From NCBI GenBank assembly GCA_023392205.1, contig JAEVZN010000119.1, positions 1-8,511 on the forward strand: a stretch of DNA of 8,511 nt. The letters are read 5' to 3'. This stretch comes from Pseudomonadota bacterium (GTDB lineage Bacteria; Pseudomonadota; Alphaproteobacteria; Rhizobiales; Xanthobacteraceae). A program made the position numbers and the translations under genes. The number at the start of each line of letters is the position of its first letter. Positions within the stretch are counted from its first letter, which is position 1. Positions 6,386-8,511 of this stretch are shown here, piece by piece. The notes under the pieces are model-generated. The model did no database searches, was not told the origin of the DNA, and worked only from the letters and a program-made list of their open reading frames with translations.

Positions 6386-7392
6386 GACGCGGCAGGCTTC
6401 CTGCGCAGGCGCGCCATCAGGTTATCGAAAATGCCCAGAATGCCATTGCGTGCGAACAGCGCGATGATCATCAGCATCAGGCCAAGCCCGAGTTGCCAGG
6501 CTGTGGGATAGACCTTCGCCAGATAATGCGAGAGCACCATATAGGCCACCGCGCCGACGAATGCGCCATACAGGCGCCCATAGCCGCCGAGCACGAGAAT
6601 GATCAGCACCGTCGCCGCGCGGTCGAGACTGAGGGTCGACAGATTCACATAGGCGTTGGATTGCGCCCACAGCGCCCCGGCGACGCCTGCAATGGCGGCC
6701 GAGATCGTATAGACGACGACGAGGCGGCTGCGCACCGGCGCGCCCACCGCATGCATGCGCAGAGTATTCTCGCGAATGCCGGTCAGGCTTTCCCCGAACG
6801 GCGAGTAGACGATGGTGCGCACGATCAGGAAGCCGATGAACAGCACGCACAGGATGTAGATGTATTGGGTGGTCGGAAACAGCGGATTGAACTCGAAGAT
6901 GCCGAAGATCGGGTCGATCTGCACACTCTCCAGACCGTCATAGCCGCCGGTCCATCGTTGCCCGAGATTGGCCGCCTCTTCGAGCAGAAGCATGATGCAC
7001 AGTGTCAGCATCAACAGCGTCAGCCCGGTCGTGCGAAGCAGGATCAGGCCGGAGATCAGCCCGAATATCGCGGCGGTGCAAGCCGCCAGCAGCAATCCGC
7101 TCAGCGGTTCGCTCCAGATTCCGTGCTGTGAAAGCATTCCGACGGTATAGGCGCCGACACCGAAAAACGCCGCATGCCCGAGCGTGATGATCCCGGCATA
7201 GCCGAGCACCAGATCGAGCGAGAGCGCGAACAGCACCATGACCAGCAATTCGTTGCCGAAGCCGAGATGATTGGGGAACAGGAAGAAATAGGCGATGGCG
7301 AGCAGCCATGGCAGCGGTTCCCACCACCGCAGCCTGTGGCGGCGCACCAGCGTATCGACGGCGCCCGCGCCGGATCCATCCATGGCACTCAT
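6382..7392 (-). CDS. livM: HAAT-family ABC transporter permease LivM
   Basis: A 336-residue inner-membrane permease. I chose the ATG at 7392 (MSAMDGSG): it overlaps the livH stop as ATGA and is preceded by GGAG (complement of 7399-7402, 6 bases away, inside livH). The open frame extends to 7788, but that part shadows livH. After about 25 hydrophilic residues come multiple hydrophobic helices. The family motif GYAGIITLGHAAFFGVGAY lies at 64-82. The cytoplasmic loop that contacts the ATPase is seen as SPFGESLTGIREN (197-209), and the late motif LGGYGRLYGAFVGA at 278-291. A second ATG three codons in (7383) is possible but less well placed. It pairs with LivH to form the translocation channel. 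Substrate choice is set mainly by the binding protein, which is only partly in view. Confidence 0.93.
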   Translation of the reverse strand: MSAMDGSGAGAVDTLVRRHRLRWWEPLPWLLAIAYFFLFPNHLGFGNELLVMVLFALSLDLVLGYAGIITLGHAAFFGVGAYTVGMLSQHGIWSEPLSGLLLAACTAAIFGLISGLILLRTTGLTLLMLTLCIMLLLEEAANLGQRWTGGYDGLESVQIDPIFGIFEFNPLFPTTQYIYILCVLFIGFLIVRTIVYSPFGESLTGIRENTLRMHAVGAPVRSRLVVVYTISAAIAGVAGALWAQSNAYVNLSTLSLDRAATVLIILVLGGYGRLYGAFVGAVAYMVLSHYLAKVYPTAWQLGLGLMLMIIALFARNGILGIFDNLMARLRRKPAAS

Positions 7393-8264
7393 GCGTCGCT
7401 CCGACCGAACAGGCCTTGCGGCCGCACCAGCAGAATGATGATGGCGAGCGCGTAGATGAAGATCGTGCCGCCCTGCGGAATATATTTTTTCAGCACGAAA
7501 TCCATGACCCCGATCAGGATTGCGGCATAGAACACGCCGGTAATCCGTCCAAGCCCGCCCACGGCCACGACGATAAGAAAGAAGACCAGATATTTGAGTG
7601 TGTATTGCGGATCGAGACCGAGAAACTCGGCGCCCAGCCCGCCGCCGATCGCCGCCATGCCGCTGCCGAAGGCGAAGCAGAAGGTGAACAGCCGGTCGAT
7701 ATTGATACCGAGCGATTCGACCATCTTGCGATTGTCGACCGCGGCGCGGATCTGCGCGCCGATGCGGGTGCGCTCGAAGCCGAGCCACAGGCCGAGCGCG
7801 ATCAGCGAGCCGACCACGATCAGGAAGATGCTGTAGGTGCGGTAGGTGGTGAAACCGAGATCCATCTGCCCGCGCAACCAGTTGGGCAGGACCAGCGGCT
7901 GCGTCTCCGGACCGATCACGATGACCACCGATGCGATCATCACAAAGGCCAGACCGATGGAGAACAGCACCTGATCGAGTTCGGCCGCGCGATACAGCCT
8001 TGAATAGAAGGCGCGCTCGAGGACCACGCTCATCAACGCCGTGACCACAAAGCCGAGCGCGATGGCCGGTATGAAAGGCACGCCGAGCCGGTTCATCGAC
8101 AATACGATGACATAGCCGCCGATCATGGCGAAGCCGCCATGCGCCAGGTTGACAAAGCCCATCAGGCCCATGGTCACGGACAGCCCGACCGAAACGATGA
8201 ACAGCACCATACCGGCGGCCAGTCCACCCAGTATGATGCCGGCCAGATCTTCCCCGAAAAGCAC
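7389..8264 (-). CDS. livH: HAAT-family ABC transporter permease LivH
   Basis: A 291-residue inner-membrane permease starting at a GTG codon (8264), with GGAG (complement of 8275-8278) 10 bases upstream; the next in-frame Met (residue 19) already lies within the first membrane helix. Family motifs: GLMGFVNLAHGGFAMIGGY (33-51), the ATPase-contact loop TRIGAQIRAAVDNRKMVESLGIN (156-178), VGGLGRITGVFYAA (235-248) and the characteristic C-terminal RPQGLFGR (281-288). About eight hydrophobic segments can be seen. The gene follows the binding-protein gene by 75 bp, a gap that contains a strong hairpin, and overlaps livM by 4 nt. A GTG start plus the upstream hairpin suggests output set below that of the binding protein. 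Confidence 0.93.
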   Translation of the reverse strand: MLFGEDLAGIILGGLAAGMVLFIVSVGLSVTMGLMGFVNLAHGGFAMIGGYVIVLSMNRLGVPFIPAIALGFVVTALMSVVLERAFYSRLYRAAELDQVLFSIGLAFVMIASVVIVIGPETQPLVLPNWLRGQMDLGFTTYRTYSIFLIVVGSLIALGLWLGFERTRIGAQIRAAVDNRKMVESLGINIDRLFTFCFAFGSGMAAIGGGLGAEFLGLDPQYTLKYLVFFLIVVAVGGLGRITGVFYAAILIGVMDFVLKKYIPQGGTIFIYALAIIILLVRPQGLFGRSDA

Positions 8265-8288
8265 GCGAGAGCCGCTCCGTTGAAACGA

Positions 8289-8316
8289 AGCCGCCGCCCG
8301 GAACCGGACGGCGGCT
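8289..8316 (-). terminator. GC-rich hairpin between the binding-protein gene and livH (attenuator-like)
   Basis: On the minus-strand transcript AGCCGCCG (8316-8309) pairs with CGGCGGCU (8296-8289). A U-G wobble and two further C-G pairs extend this to an 11-bp stem with a 6-base loop (GGUUCC). It starts 23 bases after the stop of the binding-protein gene and is followed by UCGUUUC, a weak U-rich stretch. Such hairpins after periplasmic binding-protein genes commonly give partial termination or protect the upstream mRNA. It ends only about 10 bases before the GGAG of livH. The stem is seen directly; the effect is inferred. Confidence 0.6.
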
Positions 8317-8339
8317 GCCGATTATGGCTGCATCAGACC

Positions 8340-8511
8340 CTATTTGCCGCAGGGGCCGACTTTATTGGCCTTGCAGGCATCCTTCACGGCTTCGATGGTG
8401 CCGAGCGTCTTCATCGTGACCCGGCCATCGGCATAGGACGCCTGCGCCAGATACTCGTTCATGATGATGTCGCGGGTCTCGGGGTCGATCTGGATCGGGC
8501 CGCGCGGGCTC
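8340..8511 (-). CDS. ABC transporter substrate-binding protein, LivK/Leu-Ile-Val-binding type (3' end only)
   Basis: The C-terminal 56 residues of a minus-strand frame that enters from the right edge of the window and ends at TAG (8342-8340). The visible sequence starts SPRGPIQIDPETRDIIMNEYL and ends DACKANKVGPCGK. The pattern of GPIQIDPETRDIIMN, then a short strand, T..TI..VKDACKAN and a final CGK is typical of periplasmic Leu/Ile/Val-type binding proteins; the two cysteines near the end could form a disulfide. Its position directly before livH and on the same strand makes it the periplasmic receptor of this transporter. Full-length members are about 370-420 residues, so most of the protein, including the ligand pocket, is outside the window and the substrate cannot be judged. 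It was too short and open-ended to show as a complete reading frame. Confidence 0.85.
   Translation of the reverse strand, partial: SPRGPIQIDPETRDIIMNEYLAQASYADGRVTMKTLGTIEAVKDACKANKVGPCGK

Noticed and set aside
7393..7788. An upstream extension of livM.
   Set aside because: It shadows livH, is not hydrophobic like a permease N-terminus, and the ATGA overlap fixes the start at 7392.

Overview
The window reads as chromosomal DNA from a high-GC alphaproteobacterium, most likely of the order Hyphomicrobiales (Bradyrhizobium/Rhodopseudomonas/Xanthobacteraceae type). The basis is the strong GC bias at third codon positions, the EipA/DUF1134 protein, the rhizobial-type coiled-coil protein and the style of the Liv transporter. 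This placement comes from protein character, not from a database search.

Left part (1-1619): the 3' end of a cysQ-like 3'(2'),5'-bisphosphate nucleotidase gene (+) meets, tail to tail, a secreted YHS-domain protein gene (-). Divergent from the latter is an EipA-family (DUF1134) periplasmic envelope protein gene (+). The 105-bp region between those two start codons carries an inverted repeat.

Middle part (1620-4931): a membrane-anchored coiled-coil protein of unknown function (+) and an exported DUF2927 protein (+) follow. The latter meets, tail to tail with only 6 bp between stops, a gene for an exported alpha/beta hydrolase with a complete Ser-Asp-His triad (-). Together with EipA and the YHS protein, this makes four predicted exported proteins plus one membrane-anchored protein in about 4.4 kb. 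It looks like an envelope-related neighbourhood, but nothing visible ties the genes into one pathway.

Right part (4932-8511): a compact minus-strand branched-chain-amino-acid-type (HAAT) ABC transporter operon, in transcription order substrate-binding protein (3' end only), livH, livM, livG, livF. The livH/livM and livM/livG junctions are 4-nt ATGA overlaps and livG/livF overlap by 8 nt, which implies translational coupling. A GC-rich hairpin between the binding-protein gene and livH probably lets the binding protein be made in excess over the membrane and ATPase subunits.

I found no tRNA, rRNA, CRISPR array, insertion sequence, phage gene or other mobile element, and no convincing undescribed multi-gene system. 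The items most worth a second look are the uncharacterised envelope genes and several intergenic inverted repeats.
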